In this document: piece by piece, positions 7,222 through 15,491 of the stretch | Numbering within the stretch: position 1 is the first letter of the stretch | Layout of the letters: every line of letters begins with the position of its first letter | Source: Nitrospirales bacterium | GTDB taxonomy: Bacteria; Nitrospirota; Nitrospiria; Nitrospirales; UBA8639 | Assembly (NCBI GenBank): GCA_029261305.1 | Contig: JAJDBO010000064.1 | Span: 1 to 16,135 of the forward strand | DNA length: 16,135 nt | Direction of reading: 5' to 3' | The notes under the pieces: generated by a model | Database searches by the model: none | What the model was told of the DNA's origin: nothing | What the model saw: only the letters and a program-made list of their open reading frames with translations | Made by a program: the position numbers and the translations under genes

Positions 7222-7833
7222 TTACTTTGGCGGTTCTACTGAACCCTTCAATTTCTTCACCCAATCAGCAAGTCTGATGATCTTTTCGGCCGTTGCATCA
7301 CGGAAAGAAAGCATTGCATCCTCATGGCCAGCCTGAGCACACATGGCAATGGTATAACAATCCGTCCCACCTCTGATGATTTTAAGCGACAAATTGGCCT
7401 GGTGGCAATGCACCCCAACAAACATACAGGCGTCAATCTTGTTATGCCAAATTGTCAGATTGGGATGATTTGGGTTGATTTCGACTTCAGGATTGATTTT
7501 CGGATACTTTGGACGATAATCAGGCATTGGGATAAGCATGGCCTGCTGCGTAGAAGTGACCGAGGCTTTAAGTGTTTCGTATAGATGCCTAACCGCCGTG
7601 GCTTTATGCGCTGCTTTTTCGTTCCAGGCCCAGAGGACAAGGGGGCCTGGGAAAATTGTTGGAACCTTTGCCGAGAGAAATTGCCTGGCGGCAGCTTCCA
7701 TGGCCTCATCTTCAGTCACTATCTTCCCATGAATATGACCTTGTCCAGGATCAGGTAGCCGAATCCCCATACTGGCTGCGGCTGGTGGTAGAAAATGTTC
7801 CGGACCCCGTAAAACCTGATATGATGTCGACAT
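7222..7833 (-). CDS. accessory subunit of 2-oxoacid:ferredoxin oxidoreductase (ForD-like), first gene of operon
   Basis: The 203-residue protein starts at ATG 7833 behind GGAGA. It has no signal peptide or membrane helix and no ferredoxin-type cysteine motif, though C136, C143, C159 and C165 cluster in its second half. The arrangement AARQFLSAKVPTIFPGP (48-64), a middle strand-helix region, then IDACMFVGVHCHQAN (133-147) and DCYTIAMCAQ (158-167) looks like a Rossmann/DHS-type fold with an N-terminal helix, somewhat like the CdhB epsilon subunit of CO dehydrogenase/acetyl-CoA synthase. That likeness is my reading and untested. Leading the operon just before the alpha gene, it matches the extra subunit described for five-subunit For/Por enzymes. 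Function is inferred from context. Confidence 0.7.
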   Translation of the reverse strand: MSTSYQVLRGPEHFLPPAAASMGIRLPDPGQGHIHGKIVTEDEAMEAAARQFLSAKVPTIFPGPLVLWAWNEKAAHKATAVRHLYETLKASVTSTQQAMLIPMPDYRPKYPKINPEVEINPNHPNLTIWHNKIDACMFVGVHCHQANLSLKIIRGGTDCYTIAMCAQAGHEDAMLSFRDATAEKIIRLADWVKKLKGSVEPPK

Positions 7834-8025
7834 TGGTAACTCTCCAAAATCCGTTTAGTTAATTGTCCTAGTTTTCTTGGTTAGTACCCCGTTCAGCTAC
7901 TTTATGCTGGTCCATGACTTTTCGCAACCTAGAATAAGCCCCAACAAGGCAAATATTTAGACTAAGACAGGACTATTCACGTGGGTCTTTTGCCCCATAA
8001 TGCCTCAAAAGAGGTACGGTCCACC
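7834..8025 (-). promoter_or_regulatory. leader (5' UTR) of the oxidoreductase operon
   Basis: Transcription from the promoter at 8026-8055 would leave about 185 nt before the first start codon at 7833. The leader contains a small CCTC-TTTT-GAGG hairpin (8003-8014) near its 5' end and the SD GGAGA near its 3' end. I recognise no known riboswitch in it. Two tiny ATG frames of about 15 codons exist but lack ribosome-binding sites. Confidence 0.5.
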
Positions 8026-8055
8026 ACTATAGGAATTCCTATTAATCGCTGTCAA
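8026..8055 (-). promoter_or_regulatory. sigma70-type promoter of the oxidoreductase operon with embedded palindrome
   Basis: On the minus strand, TTGACA (8055-8050, perfect) and TATAGT (8031-8026, 5 of 6) are 18 bp apart. The spacer and the edge of the -10 box contain a perfect 14-bp palindrome ATAGGAATTCCTAT at 8029-8042. A dimeric regulator bound there would block RNA polymerase, so it is a candidate operator. Confidence 0.65.
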
Positions 8056-8292
8056 TTATCAAAGGGTTGGCAGTTTAATACTACCCTTCCCAACACCCCT
8101 TTACCCACTTAGGAAATTTTAAAAATTTTTAGAAGCCCAGCCCCAATTTAGTGCCAAAATAGTCATTTCTAGAAATCGCTATTTCCTTAACTCGGTTAAA
8201 GGCAAGGCCGAAACTAGAAAACGTGAACTGACCAACAGGCCAAATTTTTCTAACACTTTGATTGCCAAACATCCAAGGTCTCAAATCATCAA
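8056..8292 (+). promoter_or_regulatory. intergenic region upstream of the TIGR03790-family gene
   Basis: These 237 bases separate the minus-strand operon promoter from the plus-strand secreted-protein gene. They include an A/T block (AAATTTTAAAAATTTTT near 8115-8131) that could act as an UP element or bent DNA, and a TTTCTAGAAA palindrome near 8165-8174. No convincing -35/-10 pair was found on the plus strand. Confidence 0.35.
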
Positions 8293-10191
8293 GTGACGCG
8301 TACCTTCAATTCACTGAGCTCCATATTTTCCTACTACCAACCTAGAATGATTGGATCTTTGGGAGCTCGAGCTTATTCATTTTCTTGGTGGGCCATTTTT
8401 TTGTTGATTTCTTTCAGCCCAACCCTGTCCCCACCTGCAACCTTGGCCACGCTTCACCCGGATCACCTTGTTATTCTTGTAAATGAAAATGATCCTGAAA
8501 GTCTGGATGTCGCCAGGCATTATGCCAGGCAAAGAGGAATTCACCTCTCGCATATCGTAAGACTAGATTTACCTTTTCAAGAAACCATTAGCCGGGCCGA
8601 CTATGAAGAACGCTTGGCGGAGCCACTCAAAACTAAGCTTATTGCCAATGGCCTCGCGTCCACCACGAGAGTCATCGTCACCACCTTTGGGATTCCGCTT
8701 CGGGTCAAGGCCCTTCCGCAAAGTGACCAAGAAAAAGATTGGGAAGCGGATGCCGCCAAATGGCGAGCTGCGGGTCTCGAAATTTTAGACACCATTTATA
8801 CCGAATTCGACCAGACCCTGAAATCCATAAAAAATGAACCAGGATTGCCTGCACCAGCCCCTCCACAAATTCCAAAAACCACTTTTTCTCACCATGAGAA
8901 AACCCTCAAACTCATCGACACCACAGTAAAGAGCATCAAATCCGAGATTCTGAATCATGCCCCACCTACTATTCCAAGCGAGCAAACAGTCACCCTTTTC
9001 AAACAGTTTCTCCAGTTGGATGGATTATCTGCCTACACCAAGCACACGACCGAAAGCGCACAGTTAAGTGCAGGAATCAGATCTTCTACCAAAAAGATTC
9101 AATCTCAAGTGCAACTTGCGAGACATTTGCTCCCACTACTTATCCAAACCCCATCGAATGAGAATCGAGACTTAGCCTACCGGTTGGCTCAACGATTCTT
9201 TGGCATTCGGGGAGTGCTCAATTTGGCGGCTGCTGAAGAAGAACAATATTCTCATAAAGATTCCGAAGCTAGCGTAGACAGTGAACTCAGTTTGCTATGG
9301 CTCGATCGCCATGAGTATGTCCTGAAGGGAAGAACGCCAAACCCATTTTATGCTTGGGACCAAAGCAGGACTGGCAATGCCACCAATACCAAACATATGT
9401 CGATTCCAGTATTAATGGTCAGTCGGATTGATGCACCAACCTCCGCATTGGCCAAACAGATGATCGATAAAGCGATCCTAGCCGAGCAAATGGGATTGTC
9501 AGGGAATATCTATTTGGATGCCAGGGGACTGACACCCAAAAATCCACTCGGATACGGCGATTATGACCAAAGCCTTCGAGATCTAGCCGACTTCATCAAG
9601 ACAAAAACCTCCTATCCTGTGATTTTGGAAAATACTAAAAAACGCTTTCAGCAATTTGGTGAAGCGCCTCAAGTGGCCTTGTATGCAGGATGGTACCGCC
9701 TTCGTCATTATGAAGATGCGTTTTCCTTTAACCCTGGGGCCATCGGCTATCACATAGCTTCTGGAGAGGCCATCAGCATTCACAACCCCAAAGAAAAAGG
9801 GTGGTGCAAAAATGCCCTTGAACGCGGGATTACCGCCACCATTGGTCCTACGAGCGAACCTTACCTAGACGCCTTCCCGAAACCAACGGAATTTTTTGGG
9901 CTCCTGCTCAGTGGCCGCTATGCCTTAGCAGAAGCCTATTATCTCTCCACACGATATGTCAGTTGGCGCATGGTATTGTTTGGTGACCCACTCTATAATC
10001 CGTGGAAGGGAAGATCTCTTGCCCACCTTGATGGCCTTCAACAATCAATTCCACGGTTTCAAAAAATTAACACATTTCCCATTGCCCCTTCGGATCAATC
10101 TTTTCCTGACCCAGTTAAATCCGCTCAAGCACGAAAACTCAAAAGAGAGATGCTGTTGCGCCAAATCTCCACTTTACTGCCCTCACCCTAA
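8293..10191 (+). CDS. secreted TIGR03790-family protein of unknown function
   Basis: The 632-residue product from GTG 8293 (weak, distant AAGG) has a hydrophobic signal segment WWAIFLLISFSPTLS around residues 32-46. ATG 8347 (residue 19) is an equally plausible start that gives a tidier signal peptide; neither has a good ribosome-binding site. After the signal comes LVILVNENDPESLDVARHYA, then RGIHLSHIVRLDLP and VIVTTFGIPLRVKAL, the pattern of the TIGR03790 family. The C-terminal part, with GAIGYHIASGEAIS, GITATIGPTSEPY and MVLFGDPLYNPW, also fits that family. Between them lies a long, mostly helical charged insert (about residues 165-320) with several Pro-rich turns. No catalytic role is known for the family. 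It probably acts in the periplasm or outside the cell. The gene is monocistronic. Confidence 0.8.
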   Translation: MTRTFNSLSSIFSYYQPRMIGSLGARAYSFSWWAIFLLISFSPTLSPPATLATLHPDHLVILVNENDPESLDVARHYARQRGIHLSHIVRLDLPFQETISRADYEERLAEPLKTKLIANGLASTTRVIVTTFGIPLRVKALPQSDQEKDWEADAAKWRAAGLEILDTIYTEFDQTLKSIKNEPGLPAPAPPQIPKTTFSHHEKTLKLIDTTVKSIKSEILNHAPPTIPSEQTVTLFKQFLQLDGLSAYTKHTTESAQLSAGIRSSTKKIQSQVQLARHLLPLLIQTPSNENRDLAYRLAQRFFGIRGVLNLAAAEEEQYSHKDSEASVDSELSLLWLDRHEYVLKGRTPNPFYAWDQSRTGNATNTKHMSIPVLMVSRIDAPTSALAKQMIDKAILAEQMGLSGNIYLDARGLTPKNPLGYGDYDQSLRDLADFIKTKTSYPVILENTKKRFQQFGEAPQVALYAGWYRLRHYEDAFSFNPGAIGYHIASGEAISIHNPKEKGWCKNALERGITATIGPTSEPYLDAFPKPTEFFGLLLSGRYALAEAYYLSTRYVSWRMVLFGDPLYNPWKGRSLAHLDGLQQSIPRFQKINTFPIAPSDQSFPDPVKSAQARKLKREMLLRQISTLLPSP

Positions 10192-10320
10192 GCTCTGGGA
10201 AACGAGTTTCGTGGCTAGGCAAAAAATCAGTAATTCGCTCGATTATTATTGGAGCCAAACAGAAGGATTGATGGTTCCCAAGAATTTGGAATGGAAAATT
10301 ATGGAAAGGATTGTTGAGCA

Positions 10321-10346
10321 GGATCCTCTTTATCAAAAAGAGGACC
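10321..10346. terminator. hairpin between convergent genes, possible bidirectional terminator
   Basis: TCCTCTTT (10324-10331) pairs with AAAGAGGA (10337-10344) around a 5-nt loop, extended by GG/CC beyond a bulged A. It lies in the 175-nt gap between the convergent TIGR03790 and ahcY genes, 20 nt past the ahcY stop. Neither strand has a clear T-run after it, so efficiency as an intrinsic terminator is doubtful. The rest of this gap holds nothing I can assign. Confidence 0.45.
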
Positions 10347-10366
10347 CTACTCAAAAGTGAGGAGAC

Positions 10367-11749
10367 TTAATATTTATAGCTATCGACTTTAAAGGGACCT
10401 TCCACAGGCACATTAATATAGTCAGCTTGAGTTTTTGTGAGTTTTGTAATGACTCCACCAAACCCGCCTACCATGTGAGCAGCCACTTCTTCATCAAGCT
10501 TCTTTGGAAGCACTTCCAGCGTGACCTTAGCCCCAGGGGTATCAGCAAATTTTTGCTCATAGAGATGAATCTGGGCAAGCACTTGATTGGAAAAGGATCC
10601 ATCCATGATCCGCGAAGGATGGCCTGTCGCATTTCCTAGATTCACCAATCGACCTTCTGACAATAAAATCAAATGATCATTTTTTCCACGATTGCGATAG
10701 ATTTTATGAACCTGAGGCTTCACTTCCTCCCATTCCCAATGCTCACGTGTATAGGCCGTATCGATTTCATTATCAAAGTGTCCGATATTGCACACTACAG
10801 CTCCATTTTTCAGAGATTGCAGCATGGCTGAATCACAAACATTAAAGTTCCCTGTGGTCGTAACCACCAAGTCGGTGTTGCCCAACAAACCAACATTAAT
10901 ATTTTCAACTTTTCCTGTGTTTACCCCCTCATTGTAAGGGGACACGACTTCAAACCCGTCCATACATGCCTGCATGGCGCAGATGGGATCAATTTCCGAA
11001 ATCTTCACGATCATGCCTTCTTGGCGAAGAGATTGCGCTGACCCCTTTCCAACATCACCATATCCAATGACGAGGGCTTTTTTTCCAGCCAACAAGTGAT
11101 CAGTTCCTCGTTTAATGGCATCGCTTAAACTGTGGCGGCAACCATACTTATTATCGTTTTTTGACTTGGTCACGGAATCATTGACATTGATTGCAGGTAC
11201 CCGCAAAGTCCCCTTTTCGAGCATCTCTTGCAAACGATGAACACCCGTGGTCGTCTCTTCGGTGATGCCATGAAGCTTGTCCAGTATCGACGGATATTTT
11301 TCGTGCAACATTAAGGTCAGGTCGCCACCATCATCCAAGACCATGTTGGCGTCCCAGGGTTGGCCATCCTTTAATATCGTTTGCTCAATGCACCAATCAT
11401 ATTCTTCGAGCGTTTCGCCTTTCCAGGCATACACGGGAATGCCACGAGCCGCGATCGCAGCAGCGGCATGGTCCTGGGTCGAGAAGATATTGCAGGAAGA
11501 CCATCGCACTTCCCCGCCCAATTCAATGAGCGTCTCAATCAGCACCGCGGTTTGGATGGTCATATGAATGCAGCCAAGGATTTTGGCCCCTTTCAAAGGC
11601 TGGGAATTCCGAAACTTGTCTCGAAGTGCCATTAATGCCGGCATTTCTGTTTCGGCAATGTGCATTTCCTTACGTCCCCAGTCTGCAAGACTGATATCTG
11701 CGACCTTACAGTCGCTTACGACAGCTTCAGTATTCGCGGCAGTGCTCAT
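10367..11749 (-). CDS. ahcY: adenosylhomocysteinase (S-adenosyl-L-homocysteine hydrolase)
   Basis: The 460-residue enzyme hydrolyses S-adenosylhomocysteine to adenosine and homocysteine in the cytoplasm and relieves product inhibition of methyltransferases. Signatures present are [13 protein letters not shown] (62-74), [10 protein letters not shown] (164-173), [10 protein letters not shown] (190-199) with the catalytic Lys/Asp region, the NAD-binding [13 protein letters not shown] (229-241), and the C-terminal [14 protein letters not shown], whose Lys/Tyr end closes the neighbouring subunit's NAD site. Length is within the usual bacterial range. ATG 11749 has only a weak GGGGA in front. It follows metK by 51 nt on the same strand, so both steps of the methyl cycle are probably made from one message. 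No SAH riboswitch was recognised between them. Confidence 0.97.
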   Translation of the reverse strand: MSTAANTEAVVSDCKVADISLADWGRKEMHIAETEMPALMALRDKFRNSQPLKGAKILGCIHMTIQTAVLIETLIELGGEVRWSSCNIFSTQDHAAAAIAARGIPVYAWKGETLEEYDWCIEQTILKDGQPWDANMVLDDGGDLTLMLHEKYPSILDKLHGITEETTTGVHRLQEMLEKGTLRVPAINVNDSVTKSKNDNKYGCRHSLSDAIKRGTDHLLAGKKALVIGYGDVGKGSAQSLRQEGMIVKISEIDPICAMQACMDGFEVVSPYNEGVNTGKVENINVGLLGNTDLVVTTTGNFNVCDSAMLQSLKNGAVVCNIGHFDNEIDTAYTREHWEWEEVKPQVHKIYRNRGKNDHLILLSEGRLVNLGNATGHPSRIMDGSFSNQVLAQIHLYEQKFADTPGAKVTLEVLPKKLDEEVAAHMVGGFGGVITKLTKTQADYINVPVEGPFKVDSYKY

Positions 11750-11800
11750 AAATTTTCCCCATTCTCTAAAAGTGCATAAAGGCGTGTATGTGGCATACGA

Positions 11801-12952
11801 CTACTTGCCAGTTTCTCGTTTTAACATTGCGGCCTTGTCCGTTTTTTCCCAGGTAAATCCTGGACCAGTCCGTCCAAAATGCCCATAGGCGGCAGTATCC
11901 TTGAAAATCGGTCTTCGCAGTTTCAAGTGATCAATGATTCCACGGGGATTCATTGGAAAATGCTTTCTAACCAACCGATCCAGAATATCGATATCAACTT
12001 TCTCAGTTCCTTTGGCATCAACTAAAACTGAGACTGGATCTGGAACGCCAATGGCATAAGCTAATTGGACCTCACATTTTTCAGCGAGTTTTGCTGCAAT
12101 AATATTCTTGGCGATGTATCTGGCCATATAAGAGGCCGACCGATCCACTTTACTTGGATCTTTTCCTGAAAAGGCTCCTCCTCCATGACTACCCACTCCA
12201 CCGTAAGTGTCCACAATGATCTTTCGACCAGTCAGTCCCGTATCTCCCATGGGCCCACCTGTCACAAATCGACCTGTTGGATTAATATGGAATTTCACCT
12301 TCTTTGGATCAAAAATGGATTTCGGCATCATCGGTTTAATCACATGCTCTTTGATGTCCTGTTCGATTTTTTTGGAAGTGACCTTGTCGCTATGTTGAGT
12401 AGAAACCACAATCGTATCGATCCTAACGGGTTTGCCATTTTTATACTCAACCGTGACCTGAGCTTTCCCATCAGGACGCACCCAGGGCAAAATGCCTTTT
12501 TTGCGAACCTCGGCCAACCGTTTTGTGAGTCGATGGGCCAACACAATTGGCATAGGCATTAATTCGGCGGTCTCATTGGAGGCAAACCCAAACATCAGAC
12601 CTTGATCACCCGCTCCTCCAGTATCCACACCCATGGCAATATCACCAGATTGGGAATCAATAGAAGTCATTACAGAACAGGTTCGGTAATCAAACCCCCA
12701 AGTCGCATCGGCGTATCCCACATCACGGATAACGTCACGAATGATTTCTGGGATTTCCACATAAGCTTTGGTGGAAATTTCTCCTGCCACAAAAGCCAGG
12801 CCCGTCGTCACCAGAGTCTCGCAGGCCACACGGCAATTTTTATCTTTGGCCATAATGGCATCCAGGATACCATCGGAAATTTGGTCAGCAATTTTGTCGG
12901 GATGCCCTTCGGTCACCGATTCAGACGTAAAAAGAAAATTCTTGTGGCTCAT
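11801..12952 (-). CDS. metK: S-adenosylmethionine synthase
   Basis: The 383-residue enzyme makes S-adenosylmethionine from methionine and ATP with release of phosphate and pyrophosphate. All signatures are present: [13 protein letters not shown] at the N-terminus (8-20) with the ATP-binding His17, [13 protein letters not shown] (112-124) and the P-loop-like [16 protein letters not shown] (257-272), followed by an intact C-terminal domain ending RETGK. Length is normal. ATG 12952 follows an AAGGGATAGGG stretch that serves as ribosome-binding site. Together with ahcY downstream it forms a two-gene methyl-cycle unit, a common arrangement. A candidate promoter lies about 150 nt upstream; no SAM riboswitch was recognised in the leader. 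Confidence 0.97.
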   Translation of the reverse strand: MSHKNFLFTSESVTEGHPDKIADQISDGILDAIMAKDKNCRVACETLVTTGLAFVAGEISTKAYVEIPEIIRDVIRDVGYADATWGFDYRTCSVMTSIDSQSGDIAMGVDTGGAGDQGLMFGFASNETAELMPMPIVLAHRLTKRLAEVRKKGILPWVRPDGKAQVTVEYKNGKPVRIDTIVVSTQHSDKVTSKKIEQDIKEHVIKPMMPKSIFDPKKVKFHINPTGRFVTGGPMGDTGLTGRKIIVDTYGGVGSHGGGAFSGKDPSKVDRSASYMARYIAKNIIAAKLAEKCEVQLAYAIGVPDPVSVLVDAKGTEKVDIDILDRLVRKHFPMNPRGIIDHLKLRRPIFKDTAAYGHFGRTGPGFTWEKTDKAAMLKRETGK

Positions 12953-13101
12953 ACCCTATCCCTTCATAAAGCAAAAGGAATTCCTCTCCTCTAAAATAAA
13001 GATTTATTAGAGAAGAATCCCAAAGCTGTAAAAAAAATGTTAATAGGTATTCAATCTAAAACGCTATATAAAAGAGGAGAACTCACTCGGCGTCTTTAAA
13101 A
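12953..13101 (-). promoter_or_regulatory. metK leader with an A/T-rich imperfect hairpin
   Basis: The leader contains an imperfect inverted repeat around 12988-13014 (CTCTAATAAA ... TTTATTTTAGAG on the minus strand) located 35-60 nt before the metK start, and a run of eight T/A near 13031-13038. It does not resemble SAM-I, SAM-II or SAH riboswitch cores that I could recognise by eye. Confidence 0.35.
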
Positions 13102-13130
13102 ATAAATAGGAATTAAGGGGCATTTGTCAA
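13102..13130 (-). promoter_or_regulatory. candidate metK-ahcY promoter
   Basis: A perfect -35 box TTGACA lies on the minus strand at 13130-13125. The -10 region is poor: TATTTA or ATTTAT at 16-17 bp spacing. The 9-mer AATTCCTAT in its spacer (13114-13106) also occurs in the spacer of the oxidoreductase operon promoter. Confidence 0.4.
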
Positions 13131-13419
13131 ACAGAAATCCAAAATTGATGGATATTTCATAATTATTCAAGTGCGACACTCCAAAAATGAATATCCTTGA
13201 GATCAAAACTCGGCCAGCGTATTCCTACTCATTTTTATCGGTTTATGTAGTAAGATCATCAGGTTGCATTGGAAGAAGAGCAGGTGCTAGTATCCGCCTT
13301 TAATTCCTGCCCCTATTGGTGTGACCTTTAATTGTCTCCCTTAGGTAGGGAAACGAGTAAACCACAAGAAGAGCAAAAAATATGGCTTGTGAACGTCATG
13401 TTTCGCAAGGAGGCGATTG
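13131..13419 (+). promoter_or_regulatory. intergenic region upstream of the Usp/PCP_red gene
   Basis: About 290 bases with no convincing gene. A possible weak promoter is TTGCAT-n18-TAGTAT (about 13263-13292), which would leave a leader of about 125 nt. A short hairpin TCCCT-TAGGT-AGGGA lies near 13337-13351. The strong ribosome-binding site AAGGAGG at 13407-13413 decides the downstream start at ATG 13420. Confidence 0.35.
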
Positions 13420-15477
13420 ATGTATAAAACCATCTACATTCCGGTCGATAATTCTGACCATTCTAATATGGCTGTCGATCTGGGTGTGAATTTAGCAAAA
13501 GAATTTGGGTCTAAAATAGTCGGCAGCCATGTATATGCAGCCAAAATGCATGACAAACGGTTTAAGCAAATGGAAGCTGGTCTTCCGGAAGAATACCACG
13601 ACGAGAAAGAACTGGATCGGCAACGCCAGATTCATGACTCACTTATCACCAGAGGACTCCAAATCATTACGGACTCTTACCTCGACTATGTTGATAAAAA
13701 ATGCACGGAAGCGAACCTCCCCTTAGAACGTCGCTCATTAGAAGGGCGAAATTGGAAAGTCCTTGCTGAAGATATTAATACCAATAATTATGACCTCACG
13801 ATCATGGGTGGCCTTGGAGTTGGTGCGGTAAAAGACTCCGTGGTTGGTAGCAATACGGAACGCGTTTTGAGGCGAGTTCGCAATTCAGACATGTTCATTG
13901 TGAAAGACCTTAAGCCTATGAATGGCGGAAAAATCGTGGTGGCGGTTGATGGAAGCCCCTATTCCTTTGGCGGACTCAAAACTGGATTGGCCCTTGGGAA
14001 GGCATTAAATAAACCTGTCGAAGCCATCTCAGCCTTTGACCCATACTTCCATTACGCCGCGTTCCATAGTATTTCAGGAGTCTTAAATGAAGAGGCTGGA
14101 AAGGTCTTTCGTTTTAAGGAACAAGAAAAGCTTCATGAAGAAGTCATTGATAGTGGATTGGCCAAAATCTACCAGTCTCACCTAGATATTTCTCGCGAGG
14201 TGGCGCAGGAAGAAGGTTCCGACATTAAAACGACATTGTTGGACGGCAAAGCCTTTGAAAAGGTCTTGCAATATGTGCGCAAAGAGCAACCATGGCTTCT
14301 CATTGTTGGGCGAATTGGTGTCCATAGCGATGATGACATGGACATCGGGAGCAACACAGAGAATCTTTTGAGAGCCGCGTCCTGTAATGTGCTGGTCTCA
14401 AATCAAAAATATGTTCCGCCCATTGACACCCAGGCCGAATACACCATGGCTTGGACCGAGGAAGCATTGTTCCGCATGGAAAAGATTCCGGTGTTTGCCA
14501 GAGGTGTAGCCAAGACCGCTATTCATCGCTATGCCATTGAAAAAGGACATACGATCATTAGCAACTCTGTGGTCGATGAAGCCGTAGGTGATATCCTTCC
14601 TAAAGGAGCCATGGATGCCATGAGAACCTTAGGCGGCCAATTAGACGAAGCCGGCATTGATCGAGATAAAATGCAAGCTGATGATTCGGTGGCCACTGAC
14701 ATCATGGGCTCGACCTTGAGTGGGATGGTGAACCAAATTGTTGAAGAAAAGCCAGCGGATATTTCACCAGCATTAAGTCCAGGGAACCAAAACTATATCG
14801 ACCGGATGTCAAGACAATACTACGTGTGTAACGGATGCGGTTATATTGGGAAGGGTGACCATCCCGTGAAATGTCCAGTGTGTGCTGGAGCCGGAGAAGA
14901 CTTTCGAGCTGTTGATAAAACAATTTTTGAAGCAGCAGCGAAAGCTGAGGGCGGCCTAGAAACTCAAGTGGCCTATGATGACATCCCCATGCAATGGACC
15001 AAAGATGCAAAAGAAGCCATTCGAGCAGTACCTGCGGGATTCCAACGCCGACGAGCCAAAGCCAAAATTGAGAAAACGGCTCGTAAACTTGGAATGACCA
15101 CCATTACACTTGAATACGCCAAAGACATGATTCAAGAGGCTGCGGATGAAGACTATACGCCAATCTTTGCGAATAAAGATTCAGAACCTCAGGCGGCGGC
15201 AGTTGCAAATGGAGACACAAAGCCCATGGAAGAATCATCCCCATATACTTGGGAGCCTGAAGCGCAACAACGCATGGAACGTGCACCAGAAGGCTTTATG
15301 AGAGATTGCACTAAGGCGTTGATCATCAAGCATGCAGAAAAGTTAGGAACCACATTGATTACGCTTGAAGTGGCCAACGAAGGAATTGAACAAGCCAAAC
15401 ATACGATGGAAGAAGCCATGAAGACCGGGAACGTCAAGGATATCATTGCCAAACTTACCGGCGCCGGCGCCCAATAG
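13420..15477 (+). CDS. double universal-stress domain protein fused to three PCP_red domains and a zinc ribbon
   Basis: This 685-residue protein starts at ATG 13420, six bases after AAGGAGG; an in-frame TTG just before it is not needed. Residues 1-162 and about 169-330 are two Usp domains. Both keep the ATP-binding pattern G-x2-G-x9-G-S (G130/G133/G143-S144 and G297/G300/G310-S311), so ATP binding is likely. Then come a PCP_red-type domain (341-395, AWTEEALFRMEKIPVFARG), a linker, a rubredoxin-like knuckle C470-x2-C473-x11-C485-x2-C488 that should bind zinc or iron, and two more PCP_red-type domains (524-574, QWTKDAKEAI; 609-659, YTWEPEAQQRMERAP). PCP_red is the small C-terminal domain of the BchB subunit of dark protochlorophyllide reductase. 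There is no signal peptide or membrane segment. A sensor or carrier role around tetrapyrroles or redox stress is inferred, not shown. Confidence 0.85.
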   Translation: MYKTIYIPVDNSDHSNMAVDLGVNLAKEFGSKIVGSHVYAAKMHDKRFKQMEAGLPEEYHDEKELDRQRQIHDSLITRGLQIITDSYLDYVDKKCTEANLPLERRSLEGRNWKVLAEDINTNNYDLTIMGGLGVGAVKDSVVGSNTERVLRRVRNSDMFIVKDLKPMNGGKIVVAVDGSPYSFGGLKTGLALGKALNKPVEAISAFDPYFHYAAFHSISGVLNEEAGKVFRFKEQEKLHEEVIDSGLAKIYQSHLDISREVAQEEGSDIKTTLLDGKAFEKVLQYVRKEQPWLLIVGRIGVHSDDDMDIGSNTENLLRAASCNVLVSNQKYVPPIDTQAEYTMAWTEEALFRMEKIPVFARGVAKTAIHRYAIEKGHTIISNSVVDEAVGDILPKGAMDAMRTLGGQLDEAGIDRDKMQADDSVATDIMGSTLSGMVNQIVEEKPADISPALSPGNQNYIDRMSRQYYVCNGCGYIGKGDHPVKCPVCAGAGEDFRAVDKTIFEAAAKAEGGLETQVAYDDIPMQWTKDAKEAIRAVPAGFQRRRAKAKIEKTARKLGMTTITLEYAKDMIQEAADEDYTPIFANKDSEPQAAAVANGDTKPMEESSPYTWEPEAQQRMERAPEGFMRDCTKALIIKHAEKLGTTLITLEVANEGIEQAKHTMEEAMKTGNVKDIIAKLTGAGAQ

Positions 15478-15491
15478 GGAGCCAGCTAATC

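Noticed and set aside
7861..7913. Tiny frame (about 15 codons, MDQHKVAERG...) in the leader of the oxidoreductase operon, a possible leader peptide
   Set aside because: There is no ribosome-binding site, no run of regulatory codons and no overlapping terminator structure.
10192..10360. Open frame continuing past the TIGR03790 stop (ending QDPLYQKEDPTQK)
   Set aside because: It is the tail of a frame that overlaps the real gene; no start with a ribosome-binding site lies in the gap, and the end runs through the hairpin at 10321-10346.
13187..13303. 38-codon frame starting MNILEIKTRP upstream of the Usp/PCP_red gene
   Set aside because: No Shine-Dalgarno sequence, no recognisable domain, and composition like the surrounding non-coding DNA.
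12953..13416. Search for a SAM or SAH riboswitch upstream of metK-ahcY
   Set aside because: No conserved core of SAM-I, SAM-II, SAM-IV or SAH riboswitches could be recognised; a covariance search would be needed to exclude a divergent one.
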